Assembly (NCBI GenBank): GCA_049587755.1 | Contig: JBAVEN010000005.1 | Coordinates: forward strand, 1 to 64,000 | DNA from: Bog-375 sp049587755 | GTDB taxonomy: Bacteria; Acidobacteriota; Terriglobia; Bryobacterales; Bryobacteraceae | Length of the DNA stretch: 64,000 nucleotides | Reading direction: 5' to 3' | In this document: positions 42,508 through 50,449 of the stretch, piece by piece | How positions within the stretch are numbered: position 1 is the stretch's first letter | Layout: each line of letters opens with the position of its first letter | Program-made: the position numbers and the translations under genes | The notes under the pieces: generated by a model | What the model was told of the DNA's origin: nothing | What the model saw: only the letters and a program-made list of their open reading frames with translations | Databases searched by the model: none

Positions 42508-45240
42508 ATGAAGAGAATCGTAGCGTTGAGCGCTCTTGGGGTGATGGCGTCCGCCCTCTTTGCTCAGGGTTTAGATGCGCCTGCCAGCCAGAACAAAGAG
42601 GATTGGGAAGAGATTAACTTCGAGTTCGACTCTTCCATTCTTTCGGACGGCTACCCCAGCCTGCTTCGTCTCGCCGATCTGTTGAGCCAACATCGCGATT
42701 TCAAGGTCGCGGTCACCGGACACACCGATTACGTGGGCTCCAACAGTTACAACGATAAACTGGCGCTGGCGCGCGCCAATACGGTCAAGAGCTTTCTCGT
42801 CAAGTACGGCGCCAGCTCCGATCAGGTGTCGGTGGCCGGCGACGGGAAGCGCCAGCCGGAAGTCGACAATAGAACCAAGGAAGGCCGCTTCATGAACCGC
42901 CGCGTCACTCTCCGGGTGACGGATGGAAAGGGCAGACTGGTGAAGGAGGGCGGCATCAGCGATGTGCTGCCGGCGTTACAAGCCTGGCTGGACCAGTTCG
43001 CGAAGAAGCAGCAGGAATGCTGCGATGCCATCCTCAAACGGCTCGACAAGCTGGACGATATTCTGGCTGCGGTCCAGTCCCTGCAAGGTGAAAACGCGGC
43101 GCTCAAGGGCGAACTGGCCGACCAGCGCAACCAGATCAACACGCTGCGCGACCAGATCGCGAACATGCCGAAACCGGTCACCGAACAGCAGGCGGCCGAG
43201 GTGGCACACAAGGAAGCCACCAACGCGGTCGACGAGATGCGGAAACAAAACCAGAAGTTTTCGCTGCTCGGGATCAACGTGGGGCCGACTTACGGCTCGA
43301 GCAGCCGCGGCAATGCGACCTTCGATGCCAACGGCCGCTTCTTCTCGCCATTCGGCGGCGACGGCACGCATGCCGTGCAGGCGCAAGGCGAGTACATATA
43401 CAACCCGCAGGACCAGGAAGCACAATTCGACCTGGGCTTAGTGAACCGCTGGGGCAACGTGCAGGCGGGCGTATTCGGCAGTTTCAAATACCTGAACTAC
43501 AAGCAGTATCAGAACGGCGGGGCGCTCGGCCAGGGCGCTTTCCTGCTGGATTATATTTTCAAACGCGGCCGGATCGGCGTTTTCGGCACGCAGGGCTTCA
43601 AGAATTACGCCATAGTCAACAACCAGACTCTGGCGCCCGGCGTTTTCCTGCAAACCTATGCCAAGGTCGTCAACCAATACGGTGGCGATGCTCTGGTGGG
43701 CGTGTGGGGCAACGCCTACCTGCAAGGCAACCTGGGACTGCTGCGCCGGGAAGTGAATGGCGGCAACACGGTGGGCGGCGAACTCAAGCTGACGCAGCCA
43801 TTGAACGCGCACGTCGCCTTCACGGCCGCCCTCGACTACAATCAGACCGGCGTCTTCTCGACGGGTAACGGCCAGGTGATGTTCGGTCTGGAGATGGGCA
43901 GCTACATCCATCCCAAGGATTACGGCAGCATCAAGACGCCGGTGCCGATGGATGTGCCGCGCATCCGCTACGAGTTTGGCACGAGGCGCGTCGGCACCAG
44001 CCCGCCGATTGCCAACGCCGGTCCCAGCCAGGTGGGTGTGCCCGCCGGCGTGATCACGCTCAACGGCTCCGGATCTTACGATCCTCTGGGCGAAGCTCTC
44101 ACCTATGCCTGGACGCAGATCGCCGGGCCGTCGGTGACCATTACCAATGCCAACCAGGCGATCGCTACGTTCACCGCCGCCGCCGGGCAGAGCTACCAGT
44201 TGCAGCTCAAGGTCACCAATACGGACGGCATATCCGCTCAAGCCACCACCTTGGTCACTACGGCTTCGCCGACACAAACACAGATCGTCCAGTTCACCGC
44301 GCAGCCGGCGGCAATCACATCCGGGCAGACGGCAACGCTGAGCTGGGTGATTCAAAACGCCACGTCGGCCAGCATCGCGCCCGGCGTGGGTCCGGTTAGC
44401 GCCACCACCGGTTCGGTTGCAGTGTCGCCCACCGCCACCACTACGTATACCCTGACGGCGACTGGGCCCAACGGCACCACCACGCAGACCGTGCAGGTCA
44501 TGGTGGGCGCCACAACAGCTCAGATTCTCCGCTTCCAGGCAAACCCGAGCACGATCGCCGCGGGCGCGCAGACCACTCTGAGCTGGACCACTTCCGGCGC
44601 CACCACGATCTCGATCTCGCCGGGCATCGGCACAGTGACCGCCAACGGGAGCACCACCGTCTCGCCGGCCACAACAACCAGTTACACCCTCAGCGCCACC
44701 GGCACGGACGGCAAGACCGTCACGGCGGTGGCAACCGTGACCGTGACCGGGTCGGCGATCCCACAGATCGTGACCTTCGTCGCCACCCCGCAGAGTGTCT
44801 CGCCGGGCCAGTCGACCAAGATCTGCTGGCAGGTGACCGGATCGACCAACATCTCGATCACTCCTGGGGTGGGCACCAATCTCAATCCCAACGATTGCGC
44901 CACAGTTACGCCGAGCACCACCACTACTTACACCCTGACCGCCACCAACGCAGTTGGCCAGGTCCAGGGTAACTTGACGGTCAACGTGGGTCTGGTCCAG
45001 ATTCTCTCGTTCCAGGCCAACCCGGTGAGCTCGCCCGTCGCCGGAGCCCCGGTGACGCTGTCGTGGACCACCGCGAACGCCACCTCGGTGGTGCTCACCG
45101 GCGCCGACATACCGCCGATGACGCTGCCGGTTAACGGCTCCTACACCGATAACCCGGTCACCAACGAAACTTACACCCTGACCGCATACGGACCTGGAGG
45201 CCAGACCGTTAGCGTCAGCATCTCGGTGTTTGTCAGATGA
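42508..45240 (+). CDS. OmpA-first surface protein with barrel-like, PKD-like and four Ig-like domains
   Basis: 910 residues. After a signal peptide (KRIVALSALGVMASALFAQ) an OmpA peptidoglycan-binding domain comes first (about 32-148): INFEFDSSILSDGYPSLL, VTGHTDYVGSNSYNDKLALARA, and NRRVTLRV. Then follow a helical/coiled-coil segment (about 160-255), a glycine/aromatic-rich beta section (about 255-485), a PKD-like domain (about 500-590, SGSYDPLGEALTYAWTQIAG), and four Ig-like repeats starting near residues 592, 672, 753 and 831. OmpA domains are normally C-terminal. The start at 42508 gives a signal peptide and follows gaggaga; the frame extends to 42358. A terminator follows. Confidence 0.88.
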   Translation: MKRIVALSALGVMASALFAQGLDAPASQNKEDWEEINFEFDSSILSDGYPSLLRLADLLSQHRDFKVAVTGHTDYVGSNSYNDKLALARANTVKSFLVKYGASSDQVSVAGDGKRQPEVDNRTKEGRFMNRRVTLRVTDGKGRLVKEGGISDVLPALQAWLDQFAKKQQECCDAILKRLDKLDDILAAVQSLQGENAALKGELADQRNQINTLRDQIANMPKPVTEQQAAEVAHKEATNAVDEMRKQNQKFSLLGINVGPTYGSSSRGNATFDANGRFFSPFGGDGTHAVQAQGEYIYNPQDQEAQFDLGLVNRWGNVQAGVFGSFKYLNYKQYQNGGALGQGAFLLDYIFKRGRIGVFGTQGFKNYAIVNNQTLAPGVFLQTYAKVVNQYGGDALVGVWGNAYLQGNLGLLRREVNGGNTVGGELKLTQPLNAHVAFTAALDYNQTGVFSTGNGQVMFGLEMGSYIHPKDYGSIKTPVPMDVPRIRYEFGTRRVGTSPPIANAGPSQVGVPAGVITLNGSGSYDPLGEALTYAWTQIAGPSVTITNANQAIATFTAAAGQSYQLQLKVTNTDGISAQATTLVTTASPTQTQIVQFTAQPAAITSGQTATLSWVIQNATSASIAPGVGPVSATTGSVAVSPTATTTYTLTATGPNGTTTQTVQVMVGATTAQILRFQANPSTIAAGAQTTLSWTTSGATTISISPGIGTVTANGSTTVSPATTTSYTLSATGTDGKTVTAVATVTVTGSAIPQIVTFVATPQSVSPGQSTKICWQVTGSTNISITPGVGTNLNPNDCATVTPSTTTTYTLTATNAVGQVQGNLTVNVGLVQILSFQANPVSSPVAGAPVTLSWTTANATSVVLTGADIPPMTLPVNGSYTDNPVTNETYTLTAYGPGGQTVSVSISVFVR

Positions 45241-45267
45241 CCTCGACCCTGTATTGGTGAAGTTATG

Positions 45268-45299
45268 CCGGGCGGCCCAACCAGCCGCCCGGTTTTTTT
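45268..45299 (+). terminator. Rho-independent terminator after the OmpA-first gene
   Basis: ccgggcggc, loop ccaacca, gccgcccgg, then seven Ts at 45293-45299. It starts 28 nt after the stop codon; the convergent amidohydrolase gene ends at 45346. Confidence 0.92.
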
Positions 45300-45345
45300 G
45301 AGCGCGAGAGTTTGGCGGCGGCGCCAACAGGAGGCCGGAGGGTGC

Positions 45346-46575
45346 TTACCAGGCGAGGCGGAGATTTTCCGCCGCCAGCGGCGCCACATCGCCTTCCTGG
45401 TAAATGAATTCGCCGCGTTTCATGGTGAGATGCACCAGGTTCATGCCGGAATGGTAGCCCAGTTCCTGATAGTCGGAGACGTTGAATACGACCAGGTCGG
45501 CCGGCTTGCCAGGTTCGAGCGACCCGGCGGCGGCGGGGCAGCCGAGCGCGTAGGCGCCATTGATAGTGGCCGCCACCAGCGCTTCGGCCGGCGTCATTCC
45601 CATCTCCCGGCAGGCCAGCGATACCACGGTCTGCATGTTGAGCATCGGGCTGCCGGAGCGGTTGAAGTTGCTGCCGACAGCGACGGCGGCGCCGGCTTCG
45701 ATGAGAGCCCGCGCCGGGGCCGGGCGGCTGCCTTTGTGAAATGCCAGGCCGGGCAGCAGCGTGATTACCGGAGCCGATGCCGCCATTCCTCCCAGTTCCT
45801 CGATCGCGATTTCCTCCAGATGGTCGATGCCGGAGATGCGCAGCTCGCGCGCCAGCGCCAGCGCCTCCAGAGACCCATCGCCGCCGGCGTGCAGCCGGCA
45901 GCCCAAGCCGAGCCGGGCCGCGGTCTCCAGATAGCGCCGGATGAGCCGCTGGCGGCTCTCGCCCTGGCTCCATTCGATATCGGCAAACTGGGCCAGCCGC
46001 CGGCGGTGCAGCAGGGGCAGGAACTCGCCGCAGACCCACTCCACGGCGGCCTCCGCCGCATCCTGCCCTTCGCTGGACGACGGCAGACGGAAGAGGAAAG
46101 TGGCCACCACATCGAGCGGGTCGCGTTTCACCAGGGACAACGCACGCAGCAGTTTCACCTCGGCGCTCTGCCCGCCGCCGCATCCGGCTTTGGCCTCGAC
46201 GGTGGTGGTGCCGTGGCGCGCCATGGCTTGCAGGTAATTCCGCGCCTGGATGGCGGCGCTCCTGGCGGTCGAGGTCTTGACGGCGTTGAGCGCCGACGCG
46301 GCATCGGTTTGAGCCCAGCCCGGCGGCGGAAAAGCCAGGTGGGTGTGGCCGTCCACGAATCCCGGCATCACCACGCGACCGGCCGCGCTGATCTCCACCG
46401 CGTCACGCGCCGCCTTCAGGTTTTCCACCCGGCGCGTGGGACCCACTTCCTGCACCCGGCCATCGCGGATCAGCACCGATCCGTCGAGTATCAATCCCGG
46501 CTCATTCAGCGAAGGCCCGCGGCGGGCCTCCCGTGGGCCGCGCATGGTGAGCAGTTGGCGCGCACCCCGAATCAA
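45346..46575 (-). CDS. HutI-like amidohydrolase with altered metal site
   Basis: 409 residues, closest by motif order to imidazolonepropionase: GFVDGHTHLAF (metal-binding H77 and H79), HGTTTVEAKAGCG, LHAGG with H229, DHLEE, VITLLPGLAFHKG, and the late segment VAVGSNFNRSGSPMLNMQ. In HutI that last motif is TDxNPG, whose Asp binds the metal; here it is N303. The glutamate three residues after the third His is also replaced (G232). A HutI reaction (imidazolonepropionate to formiminoglutamate) is therefore doubtful. No other histidine-degradation gene is nearby. Confidence 0.8.
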   Translation of the reverse strand: MIRGARQLLTMRGPREARRGPSLNEPGLILDGSVLIRDGRVQEVGPTRRVENLKAARDAVEISAAGRVVMPGFVDGHTHLAFPPPGWAQTDAASALNAVKTSTARSAAIQARNYLQAMARHGTTTVEAKAGCGGGQSAEVKLLRALSLVKRDPLDVVATFLFRLPSSSEGQDAAEAAVEWVCGEFLPLLHRRRLAQFADIEWSQGESRQRLIRRYLETAARLGLGCRLHAGGDGSLEALALARELRISGIDHLEEIAIEELGGMAASAPVITLLPGLAFHKGSRPAPARALIEAGAAVAVGSNFNRSGSPMLNMQTVVSLACREMGMTPAEALVAATINGAYALGCPAAAGSLEPGKPADLVVFNVSDYQELGYHSGMNLVHLTMKRGEFIYQEGDVAPLAAENLRLAW

Positions 46576-46649
46576 TATGGCCCCCGTTTGTTCTCGCCCC
46601 CAGCCATAACTATAGCATCCGGCGTAATCAGACCCGCCAGGACTCAGCG

Positions 46650-47492
46650 TTGAAACCCTCTGCGCAGCGGCGGGACAATCGCGTTCTCAAGACACTGGAG
46701 CGCGTGTTTTCGAAGGCCGGACGGGGATCGCGCAGCGAGGCGCGGCGGTGGATCGGCGAAGGACGCGTCCGCGTAAATGAAGCGATCGTCCGCAACCCCG
46801 ACCAGTGGATCGATCTGGCTCGCGACCGGGTTACCCTGGACGGCAAACCCATTACCACGACGCGCGGAACTTACATCCTGCTGTATAAGCCGAAGGGATA
46901 CCTGACCACCTATCGCGACCCGGAGAATCGTCCGACGGTCTACGACCTGGTCGCGGACGCCGGCGGGTGGCTGGCCCCGGTCGGACGCCTCGATCTGGAC
47001 ACCAGCGGCCTGTTGCTGATGACCAATGACACCGCGTTCGCCGACCACGTCACCAGCCCGGCTCACCGGGTGCCCAAAGCTTATCGGGTCAAGACCGCGA
47101 CGCTGCTGAGCGAGGAGCAACTCGAGCGCCTGCGCCGCGGCATCGAATTGAGCGACGGCCCAACGCGTCCGGCCGAGGTGCGCCGGCTGCGCGACAGCGC
47201 GAAGCACACGTTTATCGAGATCCTCCTCACCGAAGGCCGCAACCGCCAGGTTCGGCGCATGATCGAAGCTGCCGGCAGCCGCGTGCTGAAACTGGTTCGC
47301 ACGGCGATTGGCCCGCTGGGCATCGCGGACCTCGCCATCGGAAAGTGGCGGCGGCTGACGGAAGAGGAAATCGCGGCACTCGGAGGGCGGGCGCGGCCGC
47401 CAGGGCCCGCTACTTCGAATACCAGCGAAGCGCGACCTGCGGCACGATCAAGGTCCCGCGCACGTAAAAGGGGCCGCTGGTCGAAGTCTTAA
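46650..47492 (+). CDS. RsuA/RluB-family pseudouridine synthase
   Basis: 280 residues. An S4 RNA-binding domain (about 12-60: LERVFSKAGRGSRSEARRWIGEGRVRVN) precedes the catalytic domain with YKPKGYLTTYRD and the active-site motif GRLDLDTSGLLL, in which the Asp near residue 115 is the nucleophile. GRNRQVRRMIEAAG is the family's RNA-binding loop. The basic C-terminal tail (SRSRARKRGRWSKS) overlaps the convergent gene by 83 nt. The start codon is probably TTG at 46650. It should modify 23S or 16S rRNA; RluB-like is most likely. Confidence 0.93.
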   Translation: MKPSAQRRDNRVLKTLERVFSKAGRGSRSEARRWIGEGRVRVNEAIVRNPDQWIDLARDRVTLDGKPITTTRGTYILLYKPKGYLTTYRDPENRPTVYDLVADAGGWLAPVGRLDLDTSGLLLMTNDTAFADHVTSPAHRVPKAYRVKTATLLSEEQLERLRRGIELSDGPTRPAEVRRLRDSAKHTFIEILLTEGRNRQVRRMIEAAGSRVLKLVRTAIGPLGIADLAIGKWRRLTEEEIAALGGRARPPGPATSNTSEARPAARSRSRARKRGRWSKS

Positions 47493-48471
47493 CATGGAAA
47501 GCGCGCACTCCGCCGCCCAGCTCGAAGTGTCCAAAACGAAGATTCAGGGAAGCGTCCGTATCCCAGATGGTCCAGTGCCGCGGGATCGCGAAGCCGGACC
47601 CGTTCACTTCCAGCCGGATGAACTTGGCTAAATACTCGGTCACTCCCAGGCCCAGCGTGGGCGAGAAAAACCAGCGGCTCCCTGCCGCCTGATAGCTCAC
47701 CGGCGAGCCGTTGGAGCCAATCAAAGGGCCACCCGAGGGGCCAGTAACGGGCAACAGCGGCGCATCAAACCCGGTCGATATGTTGACGTATTGCACCTGC
47801 CACAGCGTCTTCAAGCGAAAGTGCCGGCTTTCCACAGGATAGGGCCATGTCAGGTATTCGTAGGAAAACTTGAGCTCCTGCAAATGATAGTTGGTGGAAA
47901 TCAGCACGCCCTGGTCATACGTTTGGCTCCATAGGGTGAGTGTGGAGGGAGAAGTGAAATCGCCCGCCGCGCGGGTGTTGAATCCGGAGACCACCAGCGA
48001 ATTATGCAAGCCCATCGCGAAACCGATCTCGGCGCTTTCTCCCAGTTTCGGCGTGCCCTGGAAGGTGACCAGTGAATTGTTGGTAATACCCGAGGCCCGC
48101 CCCTTGTCGAGAATCGGCTGACCGGTGGGCTGGGATAAGCTGAAGCCGAACCAGACGCCAGATTCGCCGGGCATGCGCACGTCGGGGTATTTGGGCAACG
48201 CTGGGGGCGCTGAAATGTTGGGCCCGGTCTTTGGCGCCGGCGGTTGGGCGGCGGGCGGCGTAGCCGGCGGGGCGCTCTGTTGATCGGCCGGCGCAGCGCT
48301 GGGCGCAGGCGTGGCTGGTGGCGCGGTCGGTGGATCTGCCGGCGCCGCACTCGCGTCGCTTGCCGGCACCGCATTCGCGTCGCCTGACAGCGCGTCCGAG
48401 TCCGAGGACCGGGCCTGCGCCCAGCACACGAACAACAAAACACAAATCAACACCATGGCCGATTTCTTCAC
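47410..48471 (-). CDS. Hypothetical outer-membrane beta-barrel-like protein with Pro/Ala-rich linker
   Basis: 353 residues. A signal peptide (KKSAMVLICVLLFVCWAQA) is followed by a Pro/Ala-rich low-complexity linker (about 20-85) and a beta-rich domain with alternating aromatic strands (ESGVWFGFSLSQPTG, LKFSYEYLTWPYPVE, FSPTLGLGVTEYLAKFIRLEV) ending QVALRWYSK, which suggests an outer-membrane barrel. A GTG start at 48471 is preferred because gaggaa lies 4 nt upstream; the frame extends to 48597. It overlaps the pseudouridine synthase tail. Not assigned to a family. Confidence 0.7.
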   Translation of the reverse strand: MKKSAMVLICVLLFVCWAQARSSDSDALSGDANAVPASDASAAPADPPTAPPATPAPSAAPADQQSAPPATPPAAQPPAPKTGPNISAPPALPKYPDVRMPGESGVWFGFSLSQPTGQPILDKGRASGITNNSLVTFQGTPKLGESAEIGFAMGLHNSLVVSGFNTRAAGDFTSPSTLTLWSQTYDQGVLISTNYHLQELKFSYEYLTWPYPVESRHFRLKTLWQVQYVNISTGFDAPLLPVTGPSGGPLIGSNGSPVSYQAAGSRWFFSPTLGLGVTEYLAKFIRLEVNGSGFAIPRHWTIWDTDASLNLRFGHFELGGGVRAFHVKTSTSGPFYVRGTLIVPQVALRWYSK

Positions 48472-48704
48472 GTATTCCTCTTGGTTCCGATTATAGGATG
48501 GACCCGGATGCCGCCAGACCCCGCTGCACGGGTCAGGCCAAACGCCTGCCTTCGACGCCGCTCTACTATTTTGCCTCAACACGGTGCTGTCGCGCACATG
48601 CCCCCTCGTGCCAGCCTTGTGACCGCCGGACCACAGGTGTGAAACATGAGGATGAAAGGGCTGCGGGAAGGGAAGGGAAGGAAAGGAAGGAGGGCGTTAG
48701 AACT

Positions 48705-48731
48705 GCGGGGCAGGCCGCGCACCTGCCCCGC
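48705..48731 (-). terminator. Hairpin after the small secreted protein gene, possible terminator
   Basis: gcggggcagg (48705-48714) and cctgccccgc (48722-48731), a perfect 10-bp stem 11 nt past the stop at 48743, but without a T tract. The neighbouring 48667-48694 is a purine-only run of gggaa/ggaag units. Confidence 0.4.
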
Positions 48732-48742
48732 GAGTCAGGCTG

Positions 48743-49099
48743 CTACATGCCGCTTTGTGTGGCGGCGCCGGCGCTGAACTCGACCTTGGTGGTCGAGCCC
48801 CCCAACTGGATGGCGGCGACGCGGTCGGTCTTGCCTTCGCGGAAGGCATCAACGGCGGTGTGGGCGAACTTCTGGTCTGCGGTTTCGATCTTGGCCGGCG
48901 CCGACACCGATTTTCTGGTGAGGACGTCAGTAAAGGTCGCGGTGCCGTTTTCCACTTTGAGCTTGTACTCGCCAGGGGCTAACTGCAGGGTGCCGACGAC
49001 GGATTGCTGAGCGAAAACGACGTCATAGGTCTTCGTGCCCGCCAGAGCGAGGCTGCAAACAGACACAAATCCAACCAAGAACAGCGATTTTTTCGTCAT
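48743..49099 (-). CDS. Small hypothetical secreted protein
   Basis: 118 residues. Signal peptide MTKKSLFLVGFVSVCSLALAG, then a compact beta-sandwich-like domain: TYDVVFAQQSVVGTLQLAPGEYKLKVENGTATFTD, a pattern seen in many small acidobacterial secreted proteins of unknown role. The start at 49099 gives the signal peptide; the frame is open to 49156. No operon partner is evident. Confidence 0.75.
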   Translation of the reverse strand: MTKKSLFLVGFVSVCSLALAGTKTYDVVFAQQSVVGTLQLAPGEYKLKVENGTATFTDVLTRKSVSAPAKIETADQKFAHTAVDAFREGKTDRVAAIQLGGSTTKVEFSAGAATQSGM

Positions 49100-49522
49100 A
49101 GTCTGAGAGTTTCCTTGAGGTTCAGTTCCTGTGGCTCGAAAACACTTGGCGCACAAGATGTTTTTGTCTTGCGTCCAACCCGTGGGGTAGGTTGCGGTTT
49201 CTGTTTCGATGATAACCAGGGCCAGCGGCCGTACGCAAATTCAAAGTTCTTATGCGGATCATTTCGTACTCACCGTTTTGTAATTGGCTGATGTTAGTAC
49301 GACTTACAGCTTCGGCACGCGGTCCTTCCGCGACCGGTTGTGAGCGCGCATGGGCCCAAAAAGCCGGGCAGCTTGCGGGCAATACCAATGGACTGGTCAG
49401 GGCTGGTGGAAAGAAAACAAAGAGACGCGGCTAAGACTGCGGGGCAGGCCTCGAACCCAGCAGCGCTCCGATGCCGATCATTTCGTACTTTCGGCTCCGC
49501 AACTGGCTTAGATTAGTATAAC
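49100..49522. other. Intergenic region with an imperfect direct repeat
   Basis: 423 nt without a convincing gene. About 60 nt at 49251-49309 recur imperfectly at 49471-49530, sharing gatcatttcgtact and a version of ggcttagattagtataactt, then acag. The second copy reaches over the pyrD stop codon, so the first looks like a diverged duplicate of the pyrD 3' flank. The string gcggggcaggc near 49440 echoes the hairpin at 48705. Confidence 0.5.
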
Positions 49523-50449
49523 TTACAGTTCCAACGCGCGAACAATCCGGGAGACATCGGAGATGTGTTCGCGGCGCAGGAAGCCGCCGAGTTCGCGGGC
49601 GATGCGGATGGGGGATTGAGGGTCCCAGAAAGTGGCGGTGCCGATCTCGACAGCGGTGGCGCCGGCGATGAGGAACTCGGCCGCATCGACACCGGTCGCG
49701 ATGCCGCCCATCCCCACCACGGGAATACGCACTGACTGGGCCGCCTGGTAAACAAGGCGCAGCGCGATCGGTTTGATGGCCGGGCCGGAGAGCCCCCCGA
49801 AGCCGGCGCCGATGCGCGAACGGCGGGTATGCGCGTCGATAGCGAGCGCCACGAAGGTATTGACCAGCGAAATGGCGTCAGCGCCGGCGGCTTCGGCGGC
49901 CTGTGCCAAGGGTTCGATGGCGCTGACGTTGGGAGGGAGCTTGACGACGATTGGCCGGTGCGCCACACGCCTGGCCGCCGTCACTACTTCGCCGAGCAAT
50001 GCCGGGTCGCTTGAGAAGTAGCTCCCGCCGTGTTTGGTGTTGGGGCAGGAGACATTCAACTCGTAGCCGGCGACGCCGGGATGATTCTCCAACACCCGCA
50101 CCACCTCGGCGTAATCCTCGCTCGTGAAGCCGAAGACATTGGCGAATACGGGCGTAGAAAGCCGGGCCAGAAACGGCAGCTTGTCCGCGACAAAAGCGCG
50201 GACGCCGATATTCTGCAGCCCGATGGAGTTGATCATGCCGCATTGGGCTTCAACAACCCGCGGCGCCGGATTGCCCTCGATGGGCTCCAGCGACAGACCT
50301 TTCACTACCAGGCCGCCGAGCGCGTTGAGATCCAGGATGCGCTCGAACTCCACGCCGTAGGCGAAGGTACCGGAGGCGGCGATGATCGGATTGCGGAGCT
50401 GGATGCCGCACAAGCTGGTGGCGAGCGCGGGATCCGGGGCGCCGCTCAT
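49523..50449 (-). CDS. pyrD: Dihydroorotate dehydrogenase, class 1B type
   Basis: 308 residues. FMN-binding TIM barrel with LRNPIIAASGTFAYGVEF, NSIGLQNIGV, ELNVSCPNTKHGG with the catalytic Cys of class 1 enzymes, VVKLPPNVS, GGLSGPAIKPIALR and VVGMGGIATGVDAAEFLIAGA. It oxidises dihydroorotate to orotate in pyrimidine synthesis. Class 1B enzymes usually need a PyrK electron-transfer subunit, which is not in the window. Its ATG overlaps the stop of the upstream phosphatase-like gene by 4 nt. Confidence 0.96.
   Translation of the reverse strand: MSGAPDPALATSLCGIQLRNPIIAASGTFAYGVEFERILDLNALGGLVVKGLSLEPIEGNPAPRVVEAQCGMINSIGLQNIGVRAFVADKLPFLARLSTPVFANVFGFTSEDYAEVVRVLENHPGVAGYELNVSCPNTKHGGSYFSSDPALLGEVVTAARRVAHRPIVVKLPPNVSAIEPLAQAAEAAGADAISLVNTFVALAIDAHTRRSRIGAGFGGLSGPAIKPIALRLVYQAAQSVRIPVVGMGGIATGVDAAEFLIAGATAVEIGTATFWDPQSPIRIARELGGFLRREHISDVSRIVRALEL

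Noticed and set aside
43438..45327. 629-codon minus-strand open frame opposite the OmpA-first gene
   Set aside because: Low-complexity Gly/Arg/Asp translation, antisense to repeated Ig-like domains; no signal, motif or ribosome-binding site.
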